16,031 bases of DNA from NCBI GenBank assembly GCA_900546645.1, contig URDR01000070.1:1-16031 (forward strand), written 5' to 3'. Positions 15,973 to 16,031 of this stretch are shown here, piece by piece. The first letter of the stretch is position 1, and each line of letters opens with the position of its first letter. Source of the DNA: an uncultured Bacteroides sp. Lineage in GTDB: Bacteria; Bacteroidota; Bacteroidia; Bacteroidales; Bacteroidaceae. The notes beneath the pieces were generated by a model that saw only the letters and a list, made by a program, of their open reading frames with translations, ran no database searches and was not told where the DNA came from. Position numbers and translations under genes: made by a program.

Positions 15973-16031
15973 AATATATTTAAGTTTCGCAAGTAGCTTT
16001 ATTACGTTTTCTTCTCTGGACATAGCTTTTT

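Noticed and set aside
1..16031. CRISPR array, tRNA or rRNA genes, insertion sequence or phage attachment sites
   Set aside because: No regularly spaced repeats, no tRNA-like or rRNA-like sequence, no transposase or integrase frame and no long flanking repeats were seen; all long frames are explained by the listed genes.

Overview
The window is a chromosomal segment of a gut Bacteroides (Bacteroidales) and carries a starch-utilization (sus) locus. The evidence is a SusC/SusD pair, SusA- and SusB-type amylolytic enzymes, Bacteroides-type -7 boxes (TAnnTTTG), weak or absent Shine-Dalgarno sequences, and lipoproteins with acidic residues just after the lipid-carrying cysteine. The order susR(divergent)-susA-susB-susC-susD-susE follows the B. 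thetaiotaomicron archetype. The distal end differs: there is no susF, the SusE-like protein is short, and the last gene is a CBM48-containing GH13 lipoprotein resembling the B. ovatus type of surface amylase, not SusG. The species cannot be fixed from sequence alone; a member of the B. ovatus/B. fragilis side of the genus would fit.

Layout: 1-423 (minus) is the N-terminal third or so of a SusR-like regulator. 424-636 is a divergent promoter region. 637-2487 is susA and 2488-2681 is a second promoter region. 2682-4859 is susB, followed by a 138-bp gap with a perfect 12-bp hairpin. 4998-12792 holds susC, susD, a mini-susE and the GH13 lipoprotein gene, with a strong terminator-like hairpin just before the last gene. 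A bidirectional terminator (about 12834-12882) separates the sus locus from convergent minus-strand genes: an exported thioredoxin, a SWIM-less relative of the C-terminal part of SWIM zinc-finger proteins, a small DUF2795 protein and a PduO-type cobalamin adenosyltransferase.

How it works together (inferred from the archetype): the surface GH13 lipoprotein makes endo-cuts in starch, which is held by SusD and the tandem binding modules of the SusE-like protein. SusC imports the oligosaccharides with TonB energy. Periplasmic SusA (GH13) and SusB (GH97) degrade them to glucose, and the inner-membrane SusR senses maltooligosaccharide and activates the susA and susB promoters.

The most interesting non-coding signal is a pair of matching upstream modules before susA and susB. 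Each has an identical 12-bp palindrome ATTTATATAAAT, then TACAACTRAC, and further down GAAAA and GCAAG elements next to a perfect -7 box. They are candidate SusR binding sites. No CRISPR array, tRNA, rRNA, insertion sequence or phage feature was seen, and no wholly new system; the novelty lies in the variant sus architecture and its regulatory DNA.
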